Source of the DNA: Harmonia axyridis
Taxonomy: Eukaryota > Arthropoda > Insecta > Coleoptera > Coccinellidae
Assembly: GCF_914767665.1 (NCBI RefSeq)
Contig: NC_059501.1
Coordinates: forward strand, 48,670,798 to 48,734,797
Reading direction: 5' to 3'
Length of the DNA: 64,000 bases
Part shown: piece by piece, positions 54,935 through 64,000 of the stretch
Numbering within the stretch: the stretch's first letter is position 1
Layout: the number at the start of each line of letters is the position of its first letter
The notes under the pieces: generated by a model
What the model saw: the letters and a program-made list of their open reading frames with translations, nothing else
What the model was told of the DNA's origin: nothing
The model's database searches: none
Program-made: the position numbers and the translations under genes

Positions 54935-56573
54935 AGGGTTTTAAGCCATTTGTGAGTCATAGAGTTAATGAAATATTGGATATATCTGAAGAGAATGAAT
55001 GGAATTGGATTTCAACAAAGGAGAATGTAGCAGATGAAGGAACCCGGGATAACATAGATTGTGAATGGTCGGAATTAAGTAGGTGGAACATTGGTCCATC
55101 CTTTCTTAGATGCGATGAAAACACGTGGTTTTCAGGGAAATGAAAAAAGAATACGTTGCTCTGACAACGGAAGGATGCAATTCAATTGAGTCTATTCCAA
55201 AAATTGAAAGGTTTTCATCTTATCTTCGACTCATAAGGTCAACTGCCTGGTTGTTCAAGCTATTCAAGTTTTCAGAGGTACCATAAAATCGTTCTCTGAG
55301 TTATTACCAGATGAAGTAGACAAAGCTGAAAAATTATGGTTTAAACTTTAAACTTGTACAGGAAGCATGTTTCAAGGAGGAAATTCAAAGTTCAAAGAAT
55401 AAGAAGCCTATCGATAAAACGAGAAGACTTTATAAATTATCTACCATGTTGGATAGTGAAGGAATTGTAAGGATAAACGGAAGAATAGGAGAATCAGAAG
55501 ATATCTGTTGTGAAACAAAATTTCCAATCATTCTTGATAAAAAGTATTATTTTACACGTCTTTTGATCCTTCATTATCATAACAGAGCCAGACATAAGGG
55601 ACAAGAGTTGGTTTTGAATGAGTTACGACAGAAGTTTTGGGATTTTACAAGCTCGAGCTGCTATTAGAAGTGCATGGAACTCTTGCTATAGGTGCAGGAA
55701 TTTCAGAGCGAAACCCATAGTCCCAGAAATGTCTCCACTCCCAAAATGCAAGGTAAGTGCCTTTGTAAGACCTTTTACTTTTACAGGTATGGACTCCCAT
55801 TGGCCGTCGACACGAAAAACGTTAAGGGGTTTTATTTACCTGTATGAGTATTCAAGCCATCCACGTGGAGATTGCAAATTCTCTCACTAGCGACTCCACC
55901 ATTATGGCCATCAGAAGAATGATAGGACGAAGAGGTTGTCCTAAGAAAATATTTGCTGATAATGATACGAATGTGAACGGAGCCGAGAGAGAAATGAAGA
56001 AGGGGTTGCAGGAAATGAACGAGAATCAGATTTTAGCCGAAATGACTACTAGGGAAATCGAGTGGGTAAGGATACCACCGCTTACACCACACATGGGAAG
56101 TTGCTGGAGGAGGATAGTGAGATCCGTAAAAACGGCCCTAGCAGTCACTCTCAAAGAGAGATCGCCAAAAGAAGAAGTTTTGTCCTCCCTTCTCATCGAA
56201 GCTGAAAATATAGTTAGTCCACGTTCCAATAGATGCCGCAGATGGAGAAGCTTTGACGCCGAACCATTTTTTTATAGAGACTTCAAGTGCTTCTCCACTT
56301 CCTTGCGTCTTGTCGGGAAGGAATCTGGTTACGAGTCCACGTCCAATAGATGCCGCAGATGGAGAAGCTTTGACGCCGAACCATTTTTTTATAGGGACTT
56401 CAAGTGCTTCTCCACTTCCTTGCGTCTTGTCGGGAAGGGATCTGGTTACGAGAAAGCAGTGGAAGATATCTCAAGACGAAAAATTCAGCCGTAGGAGACG
56501 TAGTAATGATAACTGATGGTGACTTGCCCAGGAATTGCTGGATGAAAGGGGTGATCGAAGCTGTTTTTGTTGG
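54935..56573 (+). pseudogene. BEL-4 RNase H end and integrase
   Basis: VSHRVNEILDIS and WISTKENVADEGTR are the RNase H end. WNIGPSFLRCDENTW, SEGIVRINGRIGES, HYHNRARHKGQELVLNELRQ, WNSCYRCRNFRAKP (zinc site), RPFTFTGMDS, IQAIHVEIANSL and IFADNDTNVNGAEREM (usually DNGTNF) follow in shifted frames. Near 56060-56120 is PPLTPHMGSCWRR. Several substitutions at normally fixed positions and frame changes show that it is dead. Confidence 0.8.
56216..56451. repeat. tandem duplication of about 117 bp in BEL-4 integrase
   Basis: Two near-identical units, GTCCACGTTCCAATAGATGC at 56217 and GTCCACGTCCAATAGATGCC at 56335, each ending GGTTACGAG. One base differs in length, so the second unit shifts the frame relative to the first. 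Confidence 0.95.
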
Positions 56574-56930
56574 TGTGATATACCCTATACCCAGCTAGGG
56601 TAGGTTCGGTCAATCGTTATACAGTTGAAGGAATGGTTAATTAATACTCTCCAGACTCATCAAAGGGTATTTATTTCTTACTGCACACTGTACTGATCAC
56701 AGATGAAAACTCACATGATGTAATTCAAGAATGTGAGCATCAAATGAATGAATGTATATTTACTATTTATATTGTATATTCACAACAACCTTGCGAGTTG
56801 ATAAATACAACACGATCGACAAGGGTAAACATAGTAAATATATTTATATTTTAAGATGGTGTTTGGTTATACGGACCTTGTCGTCTCAAGTATGCAAATA
56901 TACAGGTTCTTCATACTGATACATACTACA
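56574..56930 (-). repeat. 3' LTR of the gypsy-type element (357 bp)
   Basis: Nearly identical to 58800-59205 but missing about 57 bases after AATGAATG and with a short extra ATACCCT near the outer end. Confidence 0.9.
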
Positions 56931-57129
56931 CCTTCCCTCTTTGAGAGAAAAAAATTTTCAATACAAATATAATTTTTTTTTTTTGACTTATCTATAGCTT
57001 AATATCTATATATACATAATACGTTTCATAATCTCAATGGATCTTACATCTAAAAGGTTTAATACAGTATTTTCCTAATTAAAAATTACATCAGTCTCTT
57101 AATTCTAGCACTGTTCAGTAATTATTACT

Positions 57130-58110
57130 TGCTATGAGAAATACGGTTTCACTCTGTTCTTGTGTACTTCTTTGAGTTTGTTCTTGTCCGTTTTCACAAT
57201 AATGTTCGGGTTTCGCACTTCAACTATTTCGTAGGGACCGTTAAATAGGTGGTCAAGTTTATTGTCAATGTTCTTATTATTCAAGAGCACCTTATCTCCT
57301 ACTTTATAGTTTATTTCATTACATTTTTTTCGAAAATCTCTTTTCTTTTCAATTTTGCCTTCACCAAGTTTTCTCTAGCATCATTCCATGCCGTTTGCAA
57401 CCTATATTTTAGTTCAAGAGGATAGTAATCGAAATTGTAGATTGGATCTACTTGGCTGTTTAAATTTTGTGGAAATCTACTAGGTTTTCCGAAAACTAAT
57501 TCGTAAGGAGTATAGAAGCATATTTGCCTTAATTCTCTGTCTTCGATTCGCGTTACATCTCTTATTATTTTAATCTTGAGGTATGTTCCTAGAATTTCAT
57601 TCTCATAATTTGTCAACATATTCAAAAAGTTTTTTATTTCTAGCTAGCTTTATGAGGTACAATTCTAATATATTATTTTCTGCGCATAATTTTTCCAGTT
57701 TCCTCAACGATGTACCTAAGTCGTACGCTGATCGGATGTCCTGGTTAATGAAAATAATTTGTGAATTCACATTATATATTAAATTTTCATTGTAATCCTC
57801 TAAATGTTGATTTATCAAATTATGAAATTCTTTTTCTGAAAGTGGTCTCAACTCAACACTTTTTGTTGGACGTTTTAAAACTTCGACAACAACAGGGTGA
57901 TCAATCCTTTTGCCATCGTAGGAATTCGTCTCATGTTATGTAGAACCTACTTCATATTGACGTTCTTCCGAATCTATTTTAATACGCGATAAGGCATCTA
58001 CTGTAACATTTTCTGAACCTTTTACATATTGAACCGTGAAGTTATATTCTTCTAAAATCAAATGGAATTTGGTTAATCTACTAGAAGGATTAGTCATATT
58101 GAAGAGATAA
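57130..58110 (-). pseudogene. gypsy-type RNase H end and integrase C-terminus
   Basis: Near 58080-57960: SRLTKFHLILEEYNFTVQYV, KGSENVTVDALSRI, the RNase H end. Then RPLSEKEFHNLINQHL and, after a stop at 57603 and frame change, YTPYELVFGKPSRFPQNLNS, LKYRLQTAWNDARENLVKAK, and near 57200 KVLLNNKNIDNK and GPYEIVEVRNPNI. The integrase core with its catalytic triad is missing between these parts. Confidence 0.78.
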
Positions 58111-58129
58111 TATTATTGTTTTATTGATT

Positions 58130-58698
58130 TTGTTATTGTTTTTGAAATGATTGATGAAGTGGCGACCGCGACCTTGCCCGTGATTATTTTTCGCTGCATT
58201 GTAATTCTGCTTGCTGCGGTCACGACCTCGATTTGAATGGTCAAAATTTCCTTTCGCTAAGCATTTTCCGAGATTTTTAAAGTGAATTTGTTAGGCTTGT
58301 TTGCTGAGGTTTGCTTTGAGAAAATTTGGATCCGACTTGACAATTCCATATAATTCATTAAATTTATATTTTAACTTGTCTAAAAAAAATTTTTTTTTTT
58401 GAATTAATGTCCCTATGTTCACCACATGACTCGGCAAATAGCTCATCACTATCCATGGAGAATCAGACATAACAAGGAAGGAAGCTACATTTTTCTTACG
58501 GTTTCATACCAAATCCTGATGGCTTCTCCTGATCTTCTTCTTGATGGTCCATTTAGCTTTCCAATATACATACATGAAGGCTCCATCTCCCAGAATGTCT
58601 GGTACTGACAGGAACTTGGCTGCCATCTCTGAAGTGGCTGCACTATTCCCGGTTTGGGCAATGATTATCTCTTCTTTTTTGGATTGTCCTGATCCCAT
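58130..58698 (-). pseudogene. gypsy-type gag remnant
   Basis: Starts MGSGQSKKEEIIIAQTGNSA at 58698 and, over shifting frames, ends with a basic RGRDRSKQNYNAAKNNHGQG segment near 58170-58230, the nucleic-acid-binding end of gag. The capsid middle is largely missing. Confidence 0.65.
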
Positions 58699-58799
58699 CT
58701 TGGATTGGTGGTTGAACTAGGATGTTCTACTGGAGTCACATACCCAAATGTTGATAAGAACCATAGTCCTCTAACTGTATAGGACTGGCAGGATCGCCA

Positions 58800-59205
58800 T
58801 GTGATATACCCAGCTAGGGTAGGTTCGGTCAATCGTTATACAGTTGAAGGAATGGTTAATTAATACTCTCCAGACTCATCAAAGGGTATTTATTTCTTAC
58901 TGCACACTGTACTGATCACAGATGAAAACTCACATGATGTTATTCAAGAATGTGAGCATCAAATGAATGAATTACAGACTACTACTGAATAAGATCATTC
59001 TTACTACTTTATGTATCTAGCGACATGATATATTTACTATTTATATTGTATATTCACAACAACCTTGCGAGTTGATAAATACAACACGAACCACAAGGGT
59101 AAACATAGTAAATATATTTATATTTTAAGATGGTGTTTGGTTATACGGACCTTGTCGTCTCAAGTATGAAAATATACAGGTTTTTCATACTGATACCATA
59201 CTACA
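58800..59205 (-). repeat. 5' LTR of the gypsy-type element (406 bp)
   Basis: Longer of the two LTRs; includes GAATTACAGACTACTACTGA, absent from the other copy. Confidence 0.9.
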
Positions 59206-59300
59206 TTGGAAAGGATGGACAAGTCAGAAGCGCCGATGTTGAAACAAGGCTGGGAACCTACCGAAGACCAGCCGTTAAATTATATTTTCTAGATGTTCAA
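59206..59300 (+). pseudogene. BEL-4 integrase C-terminus after the gypsy insertion
   Basis: KDGQVRSADVETRLGTYRRP and AVKLYFLDV complete the Pao integrase end that was interrupted at 56573. Confidence 0.85.
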
Positions 59301-59338
59301 TGAAGTTGTTGTTTTATTTATTTTTGGAGGGGGGAGAA

Positions 59339-59525
59339 TGTTGCAGATTGATATTATTGGAATAATTAGTGAGCTTTCACTCATTTGTATATTTTTATAT
59401 TATATAGTTTTCATAGATACAGTTGAATTTGTTATTAGTCAAACAGTTTATATATAAGTCAGAGCAGTAAAGAGTTCTTATTAACCAACAAAAGAGTCGT
59501 TCAATAGCCGAATTATAGCTTATAG
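59339..59525 (+). repeat. probable 3' LTR of BEL-4
   Basis: TGTTGCAGATTGATATTATT follows GGAGGGGGGAGAA, a polypurine-type tract. The end near 59525 is where LINE coding begins. No 5' LTR was seen to confirm it. Confidence 0.6.
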
Positions 59526-59536
59526 TAAAACTTTTT

Positions 59537-59883
59537 GTGGAAATCAATTTTCACGGAAAGCTTTTGTGCGGGGTTCTTTATTCTCCACCTGCTTACGGTT
59601 ACTTCGAAGAGTTCAGTTCGGTTCTCGGAGATGTGGTCCCAAATTATCCCGAGATCATTGTGATGGGAGATCTGAATAATTGTATGCTTAGGAAAACTTC
59701 TCGATCCAAGCAAATGAATGATTTGCTGGACTCTTTCAATCTAAAACTCATGAATAGAATGCCTACTCATCATTTTACTGCATCTAATTCTCCACTTGAT
59801 CTCTTTATCACTTCAATTCCGAATAAGACAATTGTCAATGGCCAACATCATGCCCTTCAATTTTCTCACCATGATCTCATATA
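59537..59883 (+). pseudogene. LINE A endonuclease fragment
   Basis: FHGKLLCGVLYSPPAYGYFE, PEIIVMGDLNNCML and MNRMPTHHFTASNSPLDLFI are AP-endonuclease motifs of Jockey/CR1-type LINEs (GDLN, then SPLDLFI and SHHDLI). The frame is cut at the TA where mariner 3 inserted and continues at 62378. Confidence 0.8.
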
Positions 59884-62375
59884 CAGGGTGTCCCATAAGT
59901 GGCACGTCAATTTGACACCGGAGGTAGGTCAGCTAAAGAGGGACCTAACCAGCCTAACATGACCCCAGTAAAAGTTGCATGGTTTTCGAGTTATTACCAA
60001 ATTACGTTTTTTAGTGAATTTTCACCTTTTTCAACATTGTCAGGGTCAGAATTCTGCTGGAAAGCTCCCGAAGCTTATTTTTTTGTTGTAATGGAATCTT
60101 AAATAGTTATTTAAGATGACATGAGTATGATTCTGTCAAAAAGTTATGTGGATTTCCGTAAATTAATGGATAAATCTTGATTTCAATTGCTAGCAGAACG
60201 AGAACTTCGACTTTGGACACCTGCTGTGAAAAAAAAATCCTTGAAACAAAACGAGCAAGTAACATCAAAAAATTGGGCATTTTAGACAGATTTAGAAATG
60301 GTACAATACACGAATCTTATGCCCATAAAACTAGGTATTTTCATCATTTTACCGATGCCCTATGTAACTAATTTAAAACTATGCACCTCGCTAGCCGTCC
60401 CTAGAGAGAGACTTGTTCTGTCTCTCTTTATCTACTTGGTAAAGAAAGGGATGGATAGAGTGCTTTGTTCGATCATGTAGCACGAGCAGCGATGGCCCTG
60501 CAAACCAAATCAGTTCGTTACCTTGCGTTTCGTGCGATCCCCGTGTTCTCCGTGTCTCTGTTTTCGTGTGTTCCTTAACTGAAATCGACTTGGCATTTTT
60601 CTGGACTCTGATTTACTCTTTATTTGTGGAATAAAGTGACAACTCGGCACTCTATCGGACACTGATTTGTGTATGCAACCATGGCGAATCACAAGTTTAC
60701 TCATAGTGAGTACGCTGACATGCATTTAATCTACGGCGAAACCAGGCGTGTTTCAAATCGAGGCAATGTGAGTTACAATGCAAGATTGGCTGCAAGGTTG
60801 TACTTGGAACGATATCCGAATCGTAATCCTACCAACTACGAAGTCATTTTGAGAACTGCAAATGCTTATCGCGAGGGCAGACTACCAGGGACGAATAGCC
60901 AATCTGGAAGACCTCGAACGATTGACGACAACGTCGTTTTAGAAGAAGTGCGAGCGGAGCCAGGAACTTAAGTGCAAAATATTGAACGCCGTACTGGAGT
61001 CCCCAAATCCTCGGCACAACGAATTTTGAACAAAAATGATACAAAAGTGGAGAGAAAATCCCAACTTTTTTAATGAAGTGTTGTGGAGCGATGAATCGGC
61101 CTGCAGAAGGGACGGATACACCAACTTACATAATATCCATAGCTGGCAACTAGAAAACCCGCACGAAACAAGAGAAGACCGGTCCCAATACCAATTCAAA
61201 ATCAATTTGTGGACGGGAATTTTTAACGGCCAAATAATAGGACCGGTCGAGTTGCCAGCTATTTTAAACGGGGCAAACTACCTGGAAATGCTTCAAAATG
61301 ACCTGCCAGGATTATTGGAAGACGTTGGCACTCAGGCAGAGGATGTGGTTCCAGCAAGATGGCTGCCCGGCACACTACGCTCGGCGGGTTCGCGAGCACC
61401 TCAGCAACACATTCCCCGACAGGTGGATTGGGCGATTAGGACCCATACTGTAGCCACCGCGATCCCCGGATTTGAATCCACTGGATTTTTTTTATTGGGG
61501 ATGTTTAAAGGACAAAGTGTATGCAAAACCAATAAGAAGCGAGGAAGAATTGCGTGAACGCGTATTCGACGCAGCCCGGACCATATCGGAAATCAGTTCA
61601 AGAAAATTGAATCGTAATTTTATAAAACGGTGTCATTTATGCATTAGAGTCCGAGGGAAACTGTTTGAACATTTACTGTAAGTTAGATTTAAGAATTAAA
61701 TGAATAATCGAAAGTTAAGTCTGTTTTTAATTAATTTACCTTTTTTTCAATAATATTCCTTTTTCGCTTCCCCTAATCCATCTTTTTCCCTATTGTGACT
61801 TTAACAAATAATAACAAAGCCCGGTATCAAATGTAATGTCATAGCAAGCGGCAAAATTACCTGATAGCGGGGTTCCTAGTTTCAACTTAGTTAAGTAGGG
61901 CATCGGTAAAATGATGAAAATACCTAGTTTTATGGGCATAAGATTCGTGTATTGTACCATTTCTAAATCTGTCTAAAATGCCCAATTTTTTGATGTTACT
62001 TGCTCGTTTTGTTTCAAGGATTTTTTTTTCACAGCAGGTGTCCAAAGGCGAAGTTTTCGTTTTGCTAGCAATTGAAATCAAGATTTATCAATTAATTTAC
62101 GGAAATCCACATAACTTTTTGACAAAATCATACTCATGTCATCTCAAATAACTATTTAAGATTCCATTACAACAACAAAAATAAGCTTCGAGAGCTTTCC
62201 AGCAGAATTCTGACCCTGACAATGTTAAAAAAGGTGAAAATTCACTAAAAAACGTAATTTGGTAATAACTCGAAAACCATGCAACTTTTACTGGGGTCAT
62301 GTTAGGCTGGTTAGGTCCCTCTTTGGTTGACCTACCTCCGGTGTTACTGTGACGTGCCACTTATGGGACACCCTG
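59884..62375 (+). mobile_element. mariner-type DD41D transposon copy 3, different family (2492 bp)
   Basis: Ends CAGGGTGTCCCATAAGTGG and CCACTTATGGGACACCCTG with TA at 59882-59883 and 62376-62377. TIRs run about 485 bases (to about 60370 and from about 61890). Removing the element and one TA restores the LINE frame (DLIYAAF). The transposase is on the plus strand. Confidence 0.93.
60681..61681 (+). pseudogene. mariner copy 3 transposase, DD41D type, broken
   Basis: Start MANHKFTHSEYADMHLIYGE, then NARLAARLYLERYPNRNPTN (DNA-binding helices). A TAA interrupts after EVRAEPGT at 60969-60971. About 35 residues are missing before WRENPNFFNEVLWSDES. The frame shifts near 61350; QDGCPAHYARR, then a TAG in place of the Trp of the WPPRSPD block, and SPDLNPLDFFYWG follow, with 41 residues between the last two Asp. 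It ends GKLFEHLL at 61681. No intron is needed, unlike copies 1 and 2. Confidence 0.85.
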
Positions 62376-62377
62376 TA

Positions 62378-62757
62378 TGCTGCGTTCAAGTTCAAATGCC
62401 CCAAACCTAAACCCCGTATCATACATTATGGAGATTTGAGAAATCTGGATGACACATGATTAATTGAAGCTTTCAATAACGTAAGTTGGGAATCAGTATA
62501 CCGTGCGAATTTCACGGATGATAAGGTTATTCATTTCAACGATAAAATCATTGAGATATAATATGACAGAATTTCTCTCTTATATCCAAGAAAAATATGT
62601 AAAGAATCCGACAGAAGAAAATAGGGAAGAATACAGATCAATGAGAAATCGATGTAATGATACGTGTAGAAGGGAGAAGTGGAAGTACATTGATGACAAT
62701 TTGACCCGTGTCCCGCCCAGAAAGGTCTAGCGAATCTTGAGATCTGTAGGTATAGAA
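62378..62757 (+). pseudogene. LINE A continuation, region between endonuclease and RT
   Basis: Continues the LINE A frame after mariner 3: RIIHYGDLRNLDD, LIEAFNNVSWESVYRANFT, then YIQEKYVKNPTEENREEYRS and WKYIDDNLTRVPPRKVWRI. This is the basic linker before the RT. It ends at about 62757 against LINE B in the opposite strand. Confidence 0.72.
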
Positions 62758-62759
62758 AA

Positions 62760-63995
62760 GGAGTTTCTTTTTCTTTTTCGTTTATTATTTCTTTGAATTT
62801 ATAGTTCAATTGTGGCAAGTTCTTTTCCCGTGTTTATGTAAGTACTATTGAAAATGTTAATTATTTCATTCATATTTTGTACTATGTTTCCATTTTCATT
62901 TTTTATGGAATTCATTTCAATTTTCTTCTGATCTTCACAAAACATTTCATTTATGTTTCTCCACAAATTAGTAACACTATTTCTGTTCTCATTAATTTTT
63001 GTTTTATAGTATTCGCTTTTTGATTTTTGTATTATCCTATTGAGCGTGTTATTGCAACTCTTGTAATCAATCCTGAGACGCGAATTGTTTGGGTCGTTTC
63101 TTAGCTGTAAGTACATGCCATTTTTCTTGTTCACTGATTTGAACAAAGATGTAGATATCCAATCCTTCCTTTTTTCTGGTTTCCTTTTATTGGTATATAA
63201 CTGGTGCACAGCTCAACTTCATACTGTAAAAGTGACACAAATCTCTCAGCCACAATATCCAAGTCGGTATCTGAGACAATATTTTGCCATTTTGTGTTTT
63301 TAATGTTCTCAATAAAATTTTTTTCATAAAATCTTCTTATAGTTTTTTGATCATTTATTTTTGATTTTGTGTTTTTTCTATTACTTCCTGGACAATGATG
63401 GTTGAATGGTCAGTTATGTCTGTGAGAGTTACTATCAGGATTGAAAATTCGATATCTCGTGCAATGCAGGGTTTCATAAAGATATGGTCAAGACAAGTTT
63501 CAAGGCGTGTTGGTGCATTTATCAATGATTTATACCCGTACTCTGCCATGACTGTCAAGTAGTCACTAACTTTGTTGTCATTTTCGTCGAGAATGTCTAT
63601 ATTTATATCCCCAACAATGAAATTACATTTATGATCATCTATTGCCTGGGTGTCTAAATAGTCTTGTAAATTCTGGTTAAATTGGTTAATACAAGTGGAG
63701 GGAGACCTGTCAAGGGCGTGGACAATTATAGGATTACCGAAAAACTCTACTTCTAGTCTCAACAATACCGAATCATTGAAATGTATTAGTTTGTGATGTT
63801 TGTAAATATCTGTCTTTACATATACGACAGTACAATCATTCTGATTCAAATTCCCCTCATTATAGATCATATTGTACCCTGACAAATTAAATATACACTA
63901 ATCTTCAATCTTTCCTGTTTCTGTGAGAACAATGCAATCAAATTGGAAGTCAAATTGTGGGAGGAAAATCTTGAACTCGTCCAAGTTTTTTCCAA
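62760..63995 (-). pseudogene. LINE B endonuclease and linker, different LINE, minus strand
   Basis: From the window edge: IGKNLDEFKIFLPQFDFQFD and CIVLTETGKIED (63995-63905), then the frame 63885-63355 with SGYNMIYNEG, VHALDRSPSTC, FIVGDINIDILDEND, INAPTRLETCLDHIF and TDHSTIIVQ, all AP-endonuclease motifs. A frame change leads to 63209-62799 with YTNKRKPEKRKDWISTSLF and ILNK-type linker sequence. RT is absent. It may continue beyond the window's right edge, so this is a partial view. Confidence 0.78.
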
Positions 63996-64000
63996 TACTT

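Larger units (their letters stand above)
56574..59205 (-). mobile_element. Ty3/gypsy-type LTR element, deleted, TTGG target duplication
   Basis: LTRs at 56574-56930 and 58800-59205 (minus strand TGTAGTATG...ATATCACA). TTGG flanks both ends (56570-56573 and 59206-59209). A polypurine tract AAAGAGGGAAGG sits next to the 3' LTR, and the 5' LTR is followed by TGGCGATCCTGCC, a primer-binding-type site. Only 1.9 kb lies between the LTRs: shortened gag, an RNase H scrap and the integrase end. The close LTR match suggests recent insertion of a non-autonomous copy. Confidence 0.88.
54930..59525 (+). mobile_element. BEL/Pao element BEL-4, 5'-truncated, carrying a gypsy insertion
   Basis: Plus strand, starting within RNase H and ending with a probable 3' LTR (59339-59525). 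It is split at 56573/59206 by the gypsy-type element; the frame VIEAVFVG continues as KDGQVRSADVETRLG after removal of the insert. It lies upstream of the lipin exons on the opposite strand, so probably inside a lipin intron or the 5' flank. Confidence 0.8.

Overview
The window reads as nuclear DNA of an insect. It is AT-rich, has spliced coding sequence, and carries insect-type transposable elements: DD41D mariner relatives, BEL/Pao, Transib, Penelope-like, CR1-like and RTE-like elements and a Helitron remnant. A beetle is a reasonable guess from this mix, but nothing seen here fixes the order. No rRNA, tRNA, CRISPR or bacterial gene was seen. The only host gene I can name is a two-exon piece of lipin (phosphatidate phosphatase) on the minus strand at 53570-54464. 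A possible short two-exon gene (18654-19079) and an odorant-receptor-like fragment (32585-32881) are much weaker.

Layout. 1-2140: short duplicated sequence, then a decayed RTE-type LINE. 2190-11006: a DD41D mariner with very long terminal inverted repeats (TIRs), split by an unclassified 2.08 kb insertion (8-bp target duplication) and by a 3.8 kb BEL element (TGCTG duplication). 11210-11800: Helitron first-ORF remnant and palindromes. 11800-15930: (TA)n arrays framing two Penelope-like elements (PLEs), both bounded by inverted repeats and both carrying hammerhead-ribozyme-like motifs. 15928-20427: a mariner-like element with a broken transposase. 20430-23500: a mosaic of hairpin modules, a 1.39 kb palindromic MITE and (TA)n arrays. 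23500-26900: mostly unassigned, with a decayed mariner and a lone TIR.

26950-32140: a gag-bearing LTR element broken by a Transib (RAG1-like) transposon with a CGGCG duplication and by a CR1/L2-like LINE. 32912-33295: a short retroposon with a 12-bp duplication. 33483-50035: an outer BEL element holding a second mariner copy in its leader and a different BEL element in its gag; that inner BEL is itself broken by a CR1-like LINE with a PHD-finger ORF1 and by an inverted-repeat DNA element. 50060-52481: a 166-167 bp satellite array that inverts at about 51593. 53570-54464: lipin exons. 54930-59525: another BEL element carrying a deleted gypsy-type LTR element (TTGG duplication). 59537-63995: two LINE fragments, one split by a third DD41D mariner.

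The genes do not form a pathway; the region is layered insertion. The nesting gives relative ages: for example mariner 1 is older than BEL 1, and the outer BEL is older than the inner BEL, which is older than the CR1-like LINE. The most unusual part is 11.8-23.5 kb, where PLE ends, hammerhead motifs, inverted repeats and (TA)n arrays recur together.
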